Shown: positions 48,803 through 59,093, numbered from the stretch's first letter. The stretch is 64,000 nucleotides of DNA from an uncultured Ruminiclostridium sp. (GCA_947629925.1 CANRFO010000006.1:92265-156264); one strand, 5' to 3'. Notes: a model not told the origin generated them from the sequence alone. Numbers and translations are program-made.

Positions 48803-48869
48803 CAACTGTACACTGTCAACTGTCACACGGCAGTTGACAATTGACATTTGCCAATTACCAGTGTATAAT
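48803..48869 (+). promoter_or_regulatory. valS promoter embedded in 7-nt repeats
   Basis: TTGACA (48841-48846), 17-bp spacer, TATAAT (48864-48869). The DNA from 48803 to 48858 divides into eight 7-nt units mostly of the form CANNNNN (CAACTGT, ACACTGT, CAACTGT, CACACGG, CAGTTGA, CAATTGA, CATTTGC, CAATTAC). GTCAACTG/CAGTTGAC inside also forms a stem. Confidence 0.75.
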
Positions 48870-48903
48870 TAAAGCAACTATTTCAAATAAACCATTCAGA
48901 TCC

Positions 48904-48967
48904 ATTTTTCGGCTCCGCCGAAAAATTTCCACAACTATCAACTACAAACTATAAACTAATAACTATC
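48904..48967 (+). promoter_or_regulatory. valS leader: hairpin plus five heptads
   Basis: Hairpin ATTTTTCGGC-TCC-GCCGAAAAAT (48904-48926), then five contiguous 7-nt units AACTATC, AACTACA, AACTATA, AACTAAT, AACTATC (48933-48967), then AGCGGAGG. The array has no G and should stay single-stranded beside the ribosome site. Confidence 0.75.
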
Positions 48968-48986
48968 AGCGGAGGTCATTATAACA

Positions 48987-51611
48987 ATGAAGAAAGAACT
49001 CGCCAAAACCTATTCTCCCAAGGACTTTGAGGATAGGATATACAAGGAGTGGACGGAGAAAAAATACTTCCACACAAAGATAGACAAGAGCAAAAAGCCC
49101 TTTACCATCTCTATGCCCCCGCCAAACATCACCGCGCAGCTCCATATGGGGCACGCTATGGACAACACCTTCCAGGACATAATGATACGCTACAAGAGAA
49201 TGCAGGGCTATGCCGCCCTCTGGGTGCCGGGAACTGACCACGCCTCTATCGCTACCGAAGCGAAGATAGTCGCCGCTATGAAGGGGGAGGGCGTCACCAA
49301 GGACGACATAGGCAGAGAGGGCTTTCTGGAACGGGCTTGGAAGTGGAAGGACACCTATTCGGGCAGGATATGCGAACAGCTTACCAAGTTAGGCTGCTCC
49401 TGCGACTGGGACAGGCTGAGGTTCACCCTTGACGAGGGCTGCTCAAAGGCGGTGCAAAAGACATTCATCGACCTGTACAACGAGGGTCTTATCTACCACG
49501 GCGAAAGGATAATCAACTGGTGTCCCGGCTGCAAGACCAGTATCAGCGACATAGAGTGCGAATACGAGGAGCAGGCAGGACATTTCTGGCACATAAATTA
49601 TCCCCTTGCGGACGGCAGCGGCTTTGTTGAGATAGCCACCACCCGTCCCGAAACTATGCTGGGCGATACCGCCGTTGCAGTAAATCCCGAGGACGAACGG
49701 TACCAGAACCTTATCGGCCGCACCGTCATTCTTCCCCTTGTGAACAAGGAAATACCCGTTATTGCGGACGAATACGTCGATATGGAGTTCGGAACGGGCG
49801 TTGTAAAGATAACCCCCGCCCATGACCCCAACGACTATGAGGTAGGTTTAAGACACCGCCTTGAAGTAATAAACATAATGAACGACGACGCCACTATAAA
49901 CGAAAAGGGCGGCAAATATGCGGGAATGGACAGGTACGAAGCGAGAAAGGCGGTAGTTGCCGACCTGGAGGCTCTGGGACTGCTTGTAAAGGTGGAGGAG
50001 CACGTTCACAACGTAGGCACCTGCCAGCGCTGTCACACCGTAGTCGAGCCCCGCTGCTCAAAGCAGTGGTTCGTCGCTATGAAGGAGCTTGCAAAGCCCG
50101 CTATCGACGTTGTAAAAAGCGGGGAGCTTAAATTCATTCCCCAGCGCTTTGAAAACGGCTATCTTCACTGGATGGAGAATATCAGGGATTGGTGCATTTC
50201 CCGTCAGCTGTGGTGGGGACACCGCATACCCGCTTACTACTGTCAGAATAAGGACTGCGGCTATGAGATGATATCCGCCGAGGCTCCTCACAAATGCCCC
50301 AAGTGCGGCGGCGAGATGAAGCAGGACGAGGACACTCTCGACACCTGGTTCAGCTCTGCGCTCTGGCCTTTCTCGACCTTGGGCTGGCCTGAAAAGACGG
50401 AGGATTACGAATTTTTCTATCCCACCAGCACGTTGGTAACGGGCTATGACATAATCCCGTTCTGGGTAGCGAGAATGATATTCAGCGGACTGCACTACAC
50501 GGGGACAAAGCCTTTTGAACACGTTTATATCCACGGTCTTGTCCGTGACGAGCAGGGTCGGAAAATGTCGAAATCTCTGGGCAACGGCATTGACCCGCTG
50601 GAGATAATCGACAAGTACGGCACTGACGCTCTGCGCCTTACCCTTGTTATCGGCAACGCTCCCGGCAACGATATGCGCTGGTCTGAGGGCAAGCTGAACA
50701 ACAGCAGAAATTTTGCCAACAAGCTGTGGAACGCCTCCCGCTACATTCTTATGAATCTGCCTGAGGATATGGAAAAGGCGGAGCTGCCCGAGGCTCTCCC
50801 CATAGAGGACAAGTGGGTATTGTCCCTTTACAACGACCTGATAAAGGACGTCACTGCCAACCTTGACGCTTATGAATTCGGCATAGCCTGCGGCAAGGTG
50901 TACGACTTCATATGGGATATCTACTGCGACTGGTACATCGAGCTTACCAAGCCCCGCATAGCCGAGGGCGGCGAGACCGCCAAGGCGGCGCAGAACGTTC
51001 TGGTTTACGTTATGGCGGGACTGCTGAAGCTGCTCCACCCCTTTATGCCGTTCATCACCGAGGAGATATGGCAGTCAATGCCCGTTGCGGATCAGCCTGA
51101 AAGCATTATGATATCCGACTGGTGCAGATATGACGAAAAGCTGCATTTCCCCGAAGAACAGGAGGCCTTCGGCAAGGTAGTCGACGCTATCAGAGCGGTA
51201 AGAACGCAGAGGAGCGAGCTTAACGTTCCCCCCTCAAAGAAAGCCGCTATGGAGATTGAGACCGCCGAGAAAGAGCTTTTCACCTCATGCATACCTTTCT
51301 TTGAGAAGCTGGCGGGAGCGTCAAGCGTTCTGGTCACCGACAAGGTGACCGACACCGAGGGCAAGATGACCGCCGTTACTGCCGCCGCAAAGGTGTTTAT
51401 GCCCAGAGGCGAGCTTATCGACCTTGAAAAAGAGGCGGCAAGGATTGAGAAAGAGAAAAAGGCGGTACAAAAGGATATAGACTTCCTCACCGCCAAGCTG
51501 AACAATGCGGGATTCCTCGCCAAAGCCCCCGCCCAGCAGATAGAAAACGAAAAGGCAAAGCTGGCGAAAGCCCTTGAAAAAATGGAAAAGCTGAAATCGG
51601 TGGAAAACTGA
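48987..51611 (+). CDS. valS: valyl-tRNA synthetase
   Basis: Class I synthetase charging tRNA-Val. 874 aa: HIGH motif as [17 protein letters not shown], editing (CP1) domain with [17 protein letters not shown], a zinc-like CPKCGG segment, KMSKS as [16 protein letters not shown], anticodon-binding helices, and the C-terminal coiled-coil arm ([19 protein letters not shown]). The start ATG 48987 lies 11 nt after GGAGG; an ATA codon sits where the pheS leader has its ATG. No T-box is present upstream, unusual for a Firmicute valS. Confidence 0.97.
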   Translation: MKKELAKTYSPKDFEDRIYKEWTEKKYFHTKIDKSKKPFTISMPPPNITAQLHMGHAMDNTFQDIMIRYKRMQGYAALWVPGTDHASIATEAKIVAAMKGEGVTKDDIGREGFLERAWKWKDTYSGRICEQLTKLGCSCDWDRLRFTLDEGCSKAVQKTFIDLYNEGLIYHGERIINWCPGCKTSISDIECEYEEQAGHFWHINYPLADGSGFVEIATTRPETMLGDTAVAVNPEDERYQNLIGRTVILPLVNKEIPVIADEYVDMEFGTGVVKITPAHDPNDYEVGLRHRLEVINIMNDDATINEKGGKYAGMDRYEARKAVVADLEALGLLVKVEEHVHNVGTCQRCHTVVEPRCSKQWFVAMKELAKPAIDVVKSGELKFIPQRFENGYLHWMENIRDWCISRQLWWGHRIPAYYCQNKDCGYEMISAEAPHKCPKCGGEMKQDEDTLDTWFSSALWPFSTLGWPEKTEDYEFFYPTSTLVTGYDIIPFWVARMIFSGLHYTGTKPFEHVYIHGLVRDEQGRKMSKSLGNGIDPLEIIDKYGTDALRLTLVIGNAPGNDMRWSEGKLNNSRNFANKLWNASRYILMNLPEDMEKAELPEALPIEDKWVLSLYNDLIKDVTANLDAYEFGIACGKVYDFIWDIYCDWYIELTKPRIAEGGETAKAAQNVLVYVMAGLLKLLHPFMPFITEEIWQSMPVADQPESIMISDWCRYDEKLHFPEEQEAFGKVVDAIRAVRTQRSELNVPPSKKAAMEIETAEKELFTSCIPFFEKLAGASSVLVTDKVTDTEGKMTAVTAAAKVFMPRGELIDLEKEAARIEKEKKAVQKDIDFLTAKLNNAGFLAKAPAQQIENEKAKLAKALEKMEKLKSVEN

Positions 51612-51633
51612 CGGCAAATTAAAAGCGCATATC

Positions 51634-51672
51634 AATAAAGTGATTTCTTTTCGGAAATCACTTTATTTTTTT
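51634..51672 (+). terminator. terminator of valS
   Basis: AATAAAGTGATTTC pairs with GAAATCACTTTATT (14 bp) and runs into a TTTTT tract. Confidence 0.88.
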
Positions 51673-51673
51673 G

Positions 51674-51702
51674 TTGACATAAGCGTAAAATAGAGATATA
51701 AT
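51674..51702 (+). promoter_or_regulatory. promoter of the AI-2E-family transporter gene
   Basis: TTGACA (51674-51679), 17-bp spacer, TATAAT (51697-51702). The leader ends with four degenerate 7-nt units (AATTGTC, AGCTATC, AGCTCAT, CTGTCAT; 51730-51757) directly before GGGGG. Confidence 0.85.
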
Positions 51703-51767
51703 AAATGTGTATATCATCACTTTCCGTTTAATTGTCAGCTATCAGCTCATCTGTCATCGGGGGTATT

Positions 51768-53156
51768 ATGAAATATAAATGGGATAAAAAATATCTTTAC
51801 TGGGGAATAACCGCGTTCTGCGTCCTTGCAGCGTCGCAGATATTCAACGGGATAATAACGGGAGATTTCAAGGCAGTCGGAGAGATTATGGGCAAGGTGC
51901 TTGGCGCGCTCAGCCCTGTGTTCTTCGGAATAAGCATAGCCTATCTGCTCAACCCCGTGGAAAACTTTTTTGAAAAGAACGTGTTTTTGAAGCTCCGCAT
52001 ACGCAGAAGAGCGAAAAACGACCCGACTCATGCCTTCGGCAACGAGGTCATGATAAAGGACAAACAGCACGCCCGCATTTTCGGCGTTATCTGCGCCATG
52101 CTCACCCTTTTCATAATCGTCGCGGGCATACTTGTGATAGTCCTGCCTCAGCTTTTCAACACCATACAAAAGCTGATGAACAATATGCAGGGCTATGTTG
52201 ACGGGCTGACAAACTGGGCAAACGAACAGCTCGCCAGCTATCCCGAGCTGAAAAAATGGGTCAATGATTCCCTCAGCACTGTTTCCTCCAGCTTTATGGA
52301 CTGGCTGACCGATACGCTAATGCCTCAGATGTCGGAGATAATCGTCACCTTCTCCACAGGGATAATGTCCGTCGTACAGGTTTTCCTGAACGTATTCTTC
52401 GGCGTTGTTATAGCGATTTATCTGCTTTACAGCAAGGAGCTTTTTGCGGCTCAGCTCAAAAAGATACTTTACAGCGTTGTTTCTCCCAAATACGGCAACG
52501 CCGTGGTAAGGAACCTTCGGGTCGTACACCGCACCTTCGGCGGATTTCTGTCGGGAAAGATAATCGACAGCCTTATCATAATGCTGCTTTTCTTCGTTAT
52601 CCTGAGCGTGTTCAACTTCCCTTACGCCGTTTTGTGCAGCGTCGTTATGGGCATTTTCAATATAATCCCCGTGTTCGGACCTATCATAGGCGCAGTTCCC
52701 TGCGCGCTGCTTATACTGCTGGAGGATCCGCTGTACTGCCTGTACTTTATCATAGTGGTAATAGTTGTCCAGCAGCTTGACGGAAACGTTATCGGTCCGA
52801 AAATACTGGGCGATTCCACAGGACTTTCAAGCTTCTGGATAATCTTTGCACTGCTTGTAGGACAGGGCATCTTCGGATTTATCGGCCTTATCATAGGAAT
52901 ACCGCTTTTCGCGGTGATCTATTCTATCCTGCGCACCAGAGTGGGACAGAAGCTGGAGCAGAAAGGGCTTCCCGCCGATTCAAACGTCTACCGCAAGGTG
53001 GCGTATGTGGATGAGGATACGAGCGAGCTTATCTCGCTGTACGAGATGAACAGGCAGAAGATGGTCAAGGAGGAGCAGGAAAAGCTCCAGAAGCAGACCA
53101 GACACGGTATTATCCGCCGTCATCTTACAAAGCATATGCATAAAAAACAGGACTGA
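51768..53156 (+). CDS. AI-2E family (PerM/YdbI-like) membrane transporter
   Basis: A 462-aa protein from ATG 51768 (GGGGG 6 nt upstream). About eight membrane helices in the family pattern, with GFLSGKIIDSLIIMLLFFVI, FNIIPVFGPIIGAVPCALLIL, VQQLDGNVIGPKILGDSTGL and IIGIPLFAVIYSILRTRVG. The family includes Na+/H+ antiporters and putative autoinducer exporters; the cargo cannot be told. The C-terminus is a charged cytoplasmic tail. Confidence 0.92.
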   Translation: MKYKWDKKYLYWGITAFCVLAASQIFNGIITGDFKAVGEIMGKVLGALSPVFFGISIAYLLNPVENFFEKNVFLKLRIRRRAKNDPTHAFGNEVMIKDKQHARIFGVICAMLTLFIIVAGILVIVLPQLFNTIQKLMNNMQGYVDGLTNWANEQLASYPELKKWVNDSLSTVSSSFMDWLTDTLMPQMSEIIVTFSTGIMSVVQVFLNVFFGVVIAIYLLYSKELFAAQLKKILYSVVSPKYGNAVVRNLRVVHRTFGGFLSGKIIDSLIIMLLFFVILSVFNFPYAVLCSVVMGIFNIIPVFGPIIGAVPCALLILLEDPLYCLYFIIVVIVVQQLDGNVIGPKILGDSTGLSSFWIIFALLVGQGIFGFIGLIIGIPLFAVIYSILRTRVGQKLEQKGLPADSNVYRKVAYVDEDTSELISLYEMNRQKMVKEEQEKLQKQTRHGIIRRHLTKHMHKKQD

Positions 53157-53278
53157 ATTTTTAAAAAAGCGCAGTTAAGCTTTTCAGTTAAAATTTTCCT
53201 TTTATATTCTTTCTTCCTTTGCAGAAAATATTTGTGCAGAATGAAGGCGGCTGCCTTCGGGAAAGGATAAAAAAGGAA

Positions 53279-53476
53279 ATGATGAGACCTGACAGTGAAA
53301 CCGAACTGCCTCTGGGCTTCGGGATCGCTCTTGCGAAAAATAATTCCGCCATGGAGTATTTTTCCTCGCTGACCCCCGCCCACAGGCGCGAAATAATCGA
53401 CCGCACCCACACCATACGCTCCAAAGCCGAGATGGAAAAATTCGTGGCGGAGCTGGATAAAGCAGGGTGGCAATGA
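53279..53476 (+). CDS. small conserved protein, function unknown
   Basis: A 65-aa protein, MMRPDSETELPLGFGIALAK, then NNSAMEYFSSLTPAHRREII and TIRSKAEMEKFVAELDKAG. The pattern PLGFGxALAxN and the closing SKxEMxxFV recur in small Firmicute proteins of unknown role near YdeI-like genes. ATG 53279 is chosen (AAGGA shortly upstream); an open TTG 60 nt earlier looks less likely. A hairpin AACTCCCGC/GCGGGAGTT (53481-53502) follows and may end the transcript. Confidence 0.7.
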   Translation: MMRPDSETELPLGFGIALAKNNSAMEYFSSLTPAHRREIIDRTHTIRSKAEMEKFVAELDKAGWQ

Positions 53477-53604
53477 GATAAACTCCCGCACACGCGGGAG
53501 TTCAGTCTGTCATAAGGCATTTTTTGACAGCGTTCCCGCTTTTGCAGGCTGATCGCTGTCTGAGCGGATATGTTCCGCTTTTATTTGACATTTTCGGAGG
53601 TATC

Positions 53605-54972
53605 ATGCAAAATACAAAAGCTGCCCCGCGTCCCGACACGATAACAAAGGACATGACAAAGGGCAACCCGTACACGCTTATGCTGGGCTTTACGTTGCCT
53701 ATCTTTTTGAGTCAGGTGTTCCAGCAGCTTTACAACACCGCCGACGCGTTCATTGTGGGAAGATTTCTCGGCACTAACGCCCTTGCGGCGGTCACTTCGT
53801 CGGGAACGCTGATATTCCTGCTGGTAAGCTTCTTTACGGGAGCGGCGATGGGCGCGGGCGTCGTCATCTCGCGGTACTTCGGAGCGGGTGACGAGGACAA
53901 AGTCTCAAGAGCTATACATACCGTTCTCGCTTTCGGTCTTGTGAGCGGAACAGTGCTTACCGCGGTGGGCGTTGTGTTTACTCCCACCTTTCTTGTGTGG
54001 ATGCAGACCGACCCTGAGGTAATGCCTGAGGCGGTGGAATATTTCCGCTACTACTTTTTAGGTTCGCTGGCGCTGGTGCTTTACAACATCTGCCGAAGCA
54101 TAATGAACGCCTTGGGCGACAGCCGCAGACCGCTTTATTATCTGATATTCTCCTCACTGCTGAATATCGTGCTGGACCTTCTTTTTATCGCCGTTTTCAG
54201 ATGGGGAGTATGGTCGGCGGCGATCGCCACCGTTATCTCTCAGGCGGGAAGCGTTGTGCTTTGTATGATACATCTGCTGAAAAAAGGCACTATCTTCACT
54301 GTGCAGATAAAGAAGATAAAATTTCACTGGGATATGCTGAAGGAGATAATCCGATACGGGCTTCCCGCAGGGATACAAAACTCGGTCATAGGTCTTGCCA
54401 ACGTAATAGTGCAGTCCCAGATAAACACCTTCGGAAAGCTTGCCATGGCAGCTTACGGGACTCACGCAAAAATAGAGGGCTTTGCTTTTCTTCCGATAAC
54501 CAGCTTCAATATGGCGGCGACCACGTTCATAAGCCAGAACCTTGGCGCCGAGCAGTACAAAAGAGCCAAAAAAGGCGCCCTCTTCAGCATTTTCGCCGCT
54601 ATGATACTGGCGGAGCTGATCGGGGTGATATACTTTATTTTCGCTCCTGAATTTATCGGGCTTTTCGACAGCACGCCCGGCGTGCTTGAATTTGGCGTGA
54701 AGCAGGCGAGGATAGCGTCGCTGTTCTATTTCCTGCTGGCGTTCTCCCACTCGGTGGCGGCGGTGTGCCGCGGCGCGGGGCGAGCCCTTGTCCCGATGAT
54801 AATAATGCTGTCCATATGGTGCGTGGTGAGAATAATCTACATAATCGCCGTCATAAACCTTACGGGAGATATAGGCATGATATATTGGGCTTATCCTATA
54901 ACGTGGGGCATAAGCTCGTTCATCTACCTGCTTTATTATATCTTCTCCGACTGGGAATACGGCTTCAAGTAA
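53605..54972 (+). CDS. MATE family efflux pump
   Basis: A 455-aa multidrug and toxin extrusion transporter, probably Na+- or H+-driven. ATG 53605 follows GGAGG. Twelve membrane helices in two halves, with the family signatures LPIFLSQVFQQLYNTADAFIVGRFLG, GAAMGAGVVISRYFGAGDEDKV and NMAATTFISQNLGAEQYKRA, and FYFLLAFSHSVAAVCRGAG. Belongs to the NorM/DinF-like Firmicute group. Substrate unknown. It stands alone before the ABC exporter operon. Confidence 0.94.
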   Translation: MQNTKAAPRPDTITKDMTKGNPYTLMLGFTLPIFLSQVFQQLYNTADAFIVGRFLGTNALAAVTSSGTLIFLLVSFFTGAAMGAGVVISRYFGAGDEDKVSRAIHTVLAFGLVSGTVLTAVGVVFTPTFLVWMQTDPEVMPEAVEYFRYYFLGSLALVLYNICRSIMNALGDSRRPLYYLIFSSLLNIVLDLLFIAVFRWGVWSAAIATVISQAGSVVLCMIHLLKKGTIFTVQIKKIKFHWDMLKEIIRYGLPAGIQNSVIGLANVIVQSQINTFGKLAMAAYGTHAKIEGFAFLPITSFNMAATTFISQNLGAEQYKRAKKGALFSIFAAMILAELIGVIYFIFAPEFIGLFDSTPGVLEFGVKQARIASLFYFLLAFSHSVAAVCRGAGRALVPMIIMLSIWCVVRIIYIIAVINLTGDIGMIYWAYPITWGISSFIYLLYYIFSDWEYGFK

Positions 54973-55010
54973 AAGCGTCAAGGTAAAAAATGAAAAGTTT
55001 GTGACATTTG

Positions 55011-55039
55011 TTGACAATAAAAATTTTTTATTCTATAAT
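55011..55039 (+). promoter_or_regulatory. promoter of the ABC exporter operon
   Basis: TTGACA (55011-55016), 17-bp spacer, TATAAT (55034-55039). A leader of about 100 nt follows. Confidence 0.87.
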
Positions 55040-55143
55040 TAAAGTAACTTGTGCATTAAGTAAAACGTTGTTCACCTGCTCAGGCGGGCGGACAGCGTAC
55101 TTATTTATGCTTATGAAAGAAAGGAACAGGAGGAACGGCGGGT

Positions 55144-56904
55144 ATGATAAAGACCCTTATGAAGGCTGTAAGAGAATATAAAAAGCCTACTGTTATGACG
55201 CCGATACTGGTTTCCGTTGAGGTTATAATGGAATGTATCATTCCGTTTATAACCGCCGAGCTTATAAATCAGATACAGGCGGGCTGTGAGTTTTCGGTCA
55301 TCGCCATGTACGGCGGGATACTGGTAGTGATGGCGCTGATTTCGCTCACCTTCGGAACATGGGCGGGGCGCACCTGCGCCACCGCGTCCGCGGGATTTGC
55401 GAAAAATCTGAGAAAGGACATGTTTTATAAGATACAGTCCTTTTCATTTGAAAATATAGACAGATTTTCCACTTCGTCGCTGGTAACGCGCCTTACCACC
55501 GACGTCACCAATGTGCAGATGGCGTTCATGATGATAATAAGAACGGCGGTGCGCTGCCCGTTCATGCTCATCTTCTCCTTTGTCATGGCATTCGTCATGG
55601 GAGGAAAAATGGCGTGGATATTCGTTGTGCTGCTTCCCCTTCTGGGAACGGGTCTGTTCGTTATCATCAGAAAGACGATGCCCCTTTTCAAGCGGGTATT
55701 CAAGAAATACGACGCCATAAACAGCTCCATTCAGGAGAACATAAACGGTATGCGCGTGGTAAAGTCCTTTGTAAGAGAGGACTACGAGAGCGAAAAGTTC
55801 ACCGCCGCCGCCGAGGACGTGCGCAGGGACTTCACCAAGGCTGAAAAGATACTGGCGTTCAACGGACCTATGATGCAGTTCTGCCTTTACACGGTAATGA
55901 TATTCGTGCTGTCCTTCGGCTCATATGTGGTCATTTCCTCAACGGGTCTTGAGCTTCAGGTAGGTCAGCTTTCCGCTTTGCTTACATACAGCTTCCAGAT
56001 ACTCAACAGCCTGATGATGGTATCCATGATATTCGTCATGATAACAATGGCGGCTGAGTCCTCAAGGCGTATCACTGAGGTGATAACCGAGGAAAGCACC
56101 CTCACTTCCCCCGAAAACGCTGTCCACGAAGTAGAGGACGGCTCAATAGATTTCGATAACGTAAGCTTCCGCTATGCCACCCGCTCTGAAAAGCCCGCTT
56201 TGTCCGACATAGATCTGCACATCAAGTCAGGCGAAACAATAGGCATAATCGGCGGCACAGGTTCTTCAAAATCCACCCTTATCCAGCTCATCTCCCGTCT
56301 TTACGACGTGACTGAAGGCGAAGTCAGGGTGGGCGGCAGGAACGTCAAGGAATACGACATAGACTCCCTGAGAAATCAGGTGGCGGTAGTGCTTCAGAAA
56401 AACGTGCTTTTCAGCGGCACGATAAAGGAAAATCTCCGCTGGGGCAACAAGGAAGCCACCGACGAGGAGCTTGTTGAAGCCTGCAGGATAGCTCAGGCGG
56501 ACGAATTTGTGTCCTCCTTCCCCGACGGCTACGACACCTATATAGAGCAGGGCGGAACAAACGTTTCAGGCGGACAGAAGCAAAGGCTCTGTATCGCAAG
56601 AGCCTTGCTCAAAAAGCCTAAGATACTCATTCTTGACGACTCCACCAGCGCCGTGGACACCAAGACCGACGCGCTGATACGTCAGGGAATGAAAAAGTTC
56701 ATGCCCGAAACCACCAAGATAATCATAGCTCAGCGCACCTCCTCCGTTGAAGAGGCAGACAGGATAATCGTTATGGACAACGGCAGGATAAACGCCGTAG
56801 GCACTCATGACGAGCTTATGCGCAGCAACGCTATCTACCGCGAGGTATACATTTCCCAGAACAAGGCGGATTCCGACGAAAAGGCAGGTGAGCTTAATGG
56901 CTGA
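55144..56904 (+). CDS. heterodimeric ABC exporter subunit with degenerate ATP site
   Basis: A 586-aa half-transporter: six membrane helices (to about residue 320) fused to an ATPase domain. Walker A is GGTGSSKST (Ser for the usual Gly), signature VSGGQKQR, Walker B ILILDD followed by Ser, so the catalytic Glu is Asp. That marks the non-hydrolysing site of BmrC/TM287-type heterodimers. The partner gene overlaps by 8 nt, supporting one complex. Likely exports drugs or lipids. AGGAGG precedes the ATG. Confidence 0.93.
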   Translation: MIKTLMKAVREYKKPTVMTPILVSVEVIMECIIPFITAELINQIQAGCEFSVIAMYGGILVVMALISLTFGTWAGRTCATASAGFAKNLRKDMFYKIQSFSFENIDRFSTSSLVTRLTTDVTNVQMAFMMIIRTAVRCPFMLIFSFVMAFVMGGKMAWIFVVLLPLLGTGLFVIIRKTMPLFKRVFKKYDAINSSIQENINGMRVVKSFVREDYESEKFTAAAEDVRRDFTKAEKILAFNGPMMQFCLYTVMIFVLSFGSYVVISSTGLELQVGQLSALLTYSFQILNSLMMVSMIFVMITMAAESSRRITEVITEESTLTSPENAVHEVEDGSIDFDNVSFRYATRSEKPALSDIDLHIKSGETIGIIGGTGSSKSTLIQLISRLYDVTEGEVRVGGRNVKEYDIDSLRNQVAVVLQKNVLFSGTIKENLRWGNKEATDEELVEACRIAQADEFVSSFPDGYDTYIEQGGTNVSGGQKQRLCIARALLKKPKILILDDSTSAVDTKTDALIRQGMKKFMPETTKIIIAQRTSSVEEADRIIVMDNGRINAVGTHDELMRSNAIYREVYISQNKADSDEKAGELNG

Positions 56905-58813
56905 GATGAAAGATAAAAAAGCTCCCTCCATCAAACCGAAAAAAGGCGTAATGGGCAGAGTTATCAAGACTATGTTCGAGTTTTACCCCGTGCGTATGCC
57001 GCTTATGATATTCTGTATCATCTTCAACGCGGCGGTAAGCTCCGTTCCTTCGATATTCATGCAGAACATAATCGCCGTTATCGAGGAAAACTGGCAGAGC
57101 GGCGACTGGGCGGCGGCAAGCGGAAAGATACTGCAATATGTTCTGATACTGGCAGTGCTGTACGTTTTGTCCCTTGCGGCGGCGATAATCTTCAACCAGA
57201 TGGGCGCTACCATAACCCAAGGAATACTGGCAAAGCTGCGTGTAAAGATGTTCAGGAAAATGCAGTCCTTGCCCATAAAATATTTTGACACACACAATCA
57301 CGGCGACGTGATGAGCGTTTACACAAACGATATAGATACTCTCCGTCAGCTTGTTTCACAGAGCCTTCCTCAGCTGCTGGTCACTGCCATAACCGTAACG
57401 GTGGTAGTGTGCATAATGCTTTATTACAGCTTATGGCTCACTTTGATCGTGTTTGCGGGAACGGCGGTGATGCTGTTCATCACAAAGAAATACGGCGGCG
57501 GCTCTGCAAAATACTTTATGAAGCAGCAAAAATCTCTCGGTAAGGAAGAGGGTTATATCGAAGAGATAATGAACGGTCAGAAGGTAGTCAAGGTGTTCTG
57601 CCACGAGGACGAGTGCAAGGAGCAGTTCGACAAGCTGAACGACCAGCTTTGCGCCGATTCCGAACAGGCAAACTCCTACTCCAACATTTTAGGACCCGTG
57701 CTGAACAACATCGGCAACATTCTGTATGTTATAATCGCTCTGGCAGGCGGCTTCTTCATTATCGCGAACGTTCCCAACGTGAGCATATCGGGGCTTGCTC
57801 TCAGCCTCAGCGTTACCGTTCCTTTTCTGAACATGACAAAGCAGTTCGCAGGCAACATCGGTCAGGTATCCTTCCAGATAAACTCCGTTGTAATGGGTCT
57901 TGCGGGTGCGAACCGTATTTTTGAGCTTATGGATCAGGAGCCTGAGGTAGACGACGGCTATGTTACCCTTGTTAATGCAAAGGAAGAAAACGGTCAGCTT
58001 GTTGAATGTGAGGAGAGAACGGGCATATGGGCTTGGAAGCACCCTCACAGCGAGCAGGGCACCGTTACCTACACAAAGCTGACAGGGGACGTAAGGCTGT
58101 TCGATGTGGATTTCGGCTATGTTGAGGACAAGATAGTCCTGCACAACGTGACACTTTACGCTGAGCCGGGGCAGAAGGTGGCGTTCGTTGGCGCAACAGG
58201 CGCGGGAAAGACCACCATAACCAACCTTATCAACCGTTTCTACGACATTGACGACGGCAAGATACGCTATGACGGCATAAACATCAACAAGATAAAGAAA
58301 GCGGACCTGAGGCGGTCGCTGGGCATAGTTTTGCAGGACACCAACCTGTTTACGGGTACGGTTATGGACAATATCCGCTACGGCAAGCTGGACGCCACCG
58401 ACGAGGAGTGCATAAAGGCGGCGAAGTTAGCAGGTGCTGACAGCTTTATAACCCGACTTCCCGACGGCTACAACACACAGCTTTCCAACAACGGCGCAAG
58501 CCTGTCCCAAGGTCAGCGCCAGCTTATCGCAATTGCGAGAGCGGCGGTAGCAGACCCGCCTGTTATGATACTTGACGAGGCGACCTCCTCCATAGATACC
58601 AGAACGGAGGCTATCGTTCAGCGCGGAATGGACGCTCTGATGAAGGGCAGAACGGTGTTCGTCATCGCACACAGGCTTTCTACCGTAAAGAACTCCGACG
58701 TTATCATGGTGCTTGACCACGGCAGAATAATCGAGCGCGGCAGCCATGAGAAGCTGATAGAGGAAAAGGGACAGTATTACAGCTTGTATACAGGCGCATT
58801 TGAGCTTGAGTAA
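56897..58813 (+). CDS. heterodimeric ABC exporter subunit with intact ATP site
   Basis: A 638-aa partner half-transporter. ATG 56897 overlaps the previous stop by 8 nt. An extra N-terminal tail (about 35 residues, Lys-rich) precedes six membrane helices. The ATPase domain has Walker A GATGAGKT, signature LSQGQRQ and Walker B VMILDEATSSID with catalytic Glu, so hydrolysis happens here. A 50-residue insert before the ATPase domain (CEERTGIWAWKHPHSEQGTV) is longer than usual. A terminator follows. Confidence 0.93.
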   Translation: MAEMKDKKAPSIKPKKGVMGRVIKTMFEFYPVRMPLMIFCIIFNAAVSSVPSIFMQNIIAVIEENWQSGDWAAASGKILQYVLILAVLYVLSLAAAIIFNQMGATITQGILAKLRVKMFRKMQSLPIKYFDTHNHGDVMSVYTNDIDTLRQLVSQSLPQLLVTAITVTVVVCIMLYYSLWLTLIVFAGTAVMLFITKKYGGGSAKYFMKQQKSLGKEEGYIEEIMNGQKVVKVFCHEDECKEQFDKLNDQLCADSEQANSYSNILGPVLNNIGNILYVIIALAGGFFIIANVPNVSISGLALSLSVTVPFLNMTKQFAGNIGQVSFQINSVVMGLAGANRIFELMDQEPEVDDGYVTLVNAKEENGQLVECEERTGIWAWKHPHSEQGTVTYTKLTGDVRLFDVDFGYVEDKIVLHNVTLYAEPGQKVAFVGATGAGKTTITNLINRFYDIDDGKIRYDGININKIKKADLRRSLGIVLQDTNLFTGTVMDNIRYGKLDATDEECIKAAKLAGADSFITRLPDGYNTQLSNNGASLSQGQRQLIAIARAAVADPPVMILDEATSSIDTRTEAIVQRGMDALMKGRTVFVIAHRLSTVKNSDVIMVLDHGRIIERGSHEKLIEEKGQYYSLYTGAFELE

Positions 58814-58828
58814 AGAGTTAATAAAAAT

Positions 58829-58865
58829 AATTTCCCCGCCGTTTTCAGGCGGGGAAATTTATTTT
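58829..58865 (+). terminator. terminator of the ABC exporter operon
   Basis: AATTTCCCCGCC pairs with GGCGGGGAAATT (12 bp, loop GTTTTCA) followed by TATTTTG; a second small palindrome TTGGGC-TTC-GCCCAA (58864-58878) follows directly. Confidence 0.88.
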
Positions 58866-58959
58866 GGGCTTCGCCCAATGCTCCGCAGGCTTAAGAATCT
58901 TCAAAAAACTTTGCCTTACTGCGTTTTAAGGCAATACTGTGAAAATTTCCCGTTTCCTC

Positions 58960-58988
58960 TTGCAACTTTCCCCCACTTGTGCTATAAT
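58960..58988 (+). promoter_or_regulatory. pheS promoter
   Basis: TTGCAA (58960-58965), 17-bp spacer, extended -10 TGCTATAAT with TATAAT at 58983-58988. Confidence 0.85.
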
Positions 58989-59006
58989 AGGTAAGATATA
59001 AAATAG

Positions 59007-59080
59007 AGCGGTATGCACAAAAAACGGTGAGATACCGCTTACAATAACTATTTACTAATAACTATCAACTATAAACTACC
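59007..59080 (+). promoter_or_regulatory. pheS leader: hairpin plus five heptads
   Basis: Hairpin AGCGGTAT (59007-59014) with ATACCGCT (59032-59039), then five 7-nt units AACTATT, TACTAAT, AACTATC, AACTATA, AACTACC (59046-59080), then AGCGGAGG. Same layout and exactly the same 35-nt length as in valS. Confidence 0.75.
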
Positions 59081-59093
59081 AGCGGAGGTCATT

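Noticed and set aside
48480..48986. T-box riboswitch before valS.
   Set aside because: No AGGGTGG-type T-box sequence, no specifier stem and no terminator directly before the gene.
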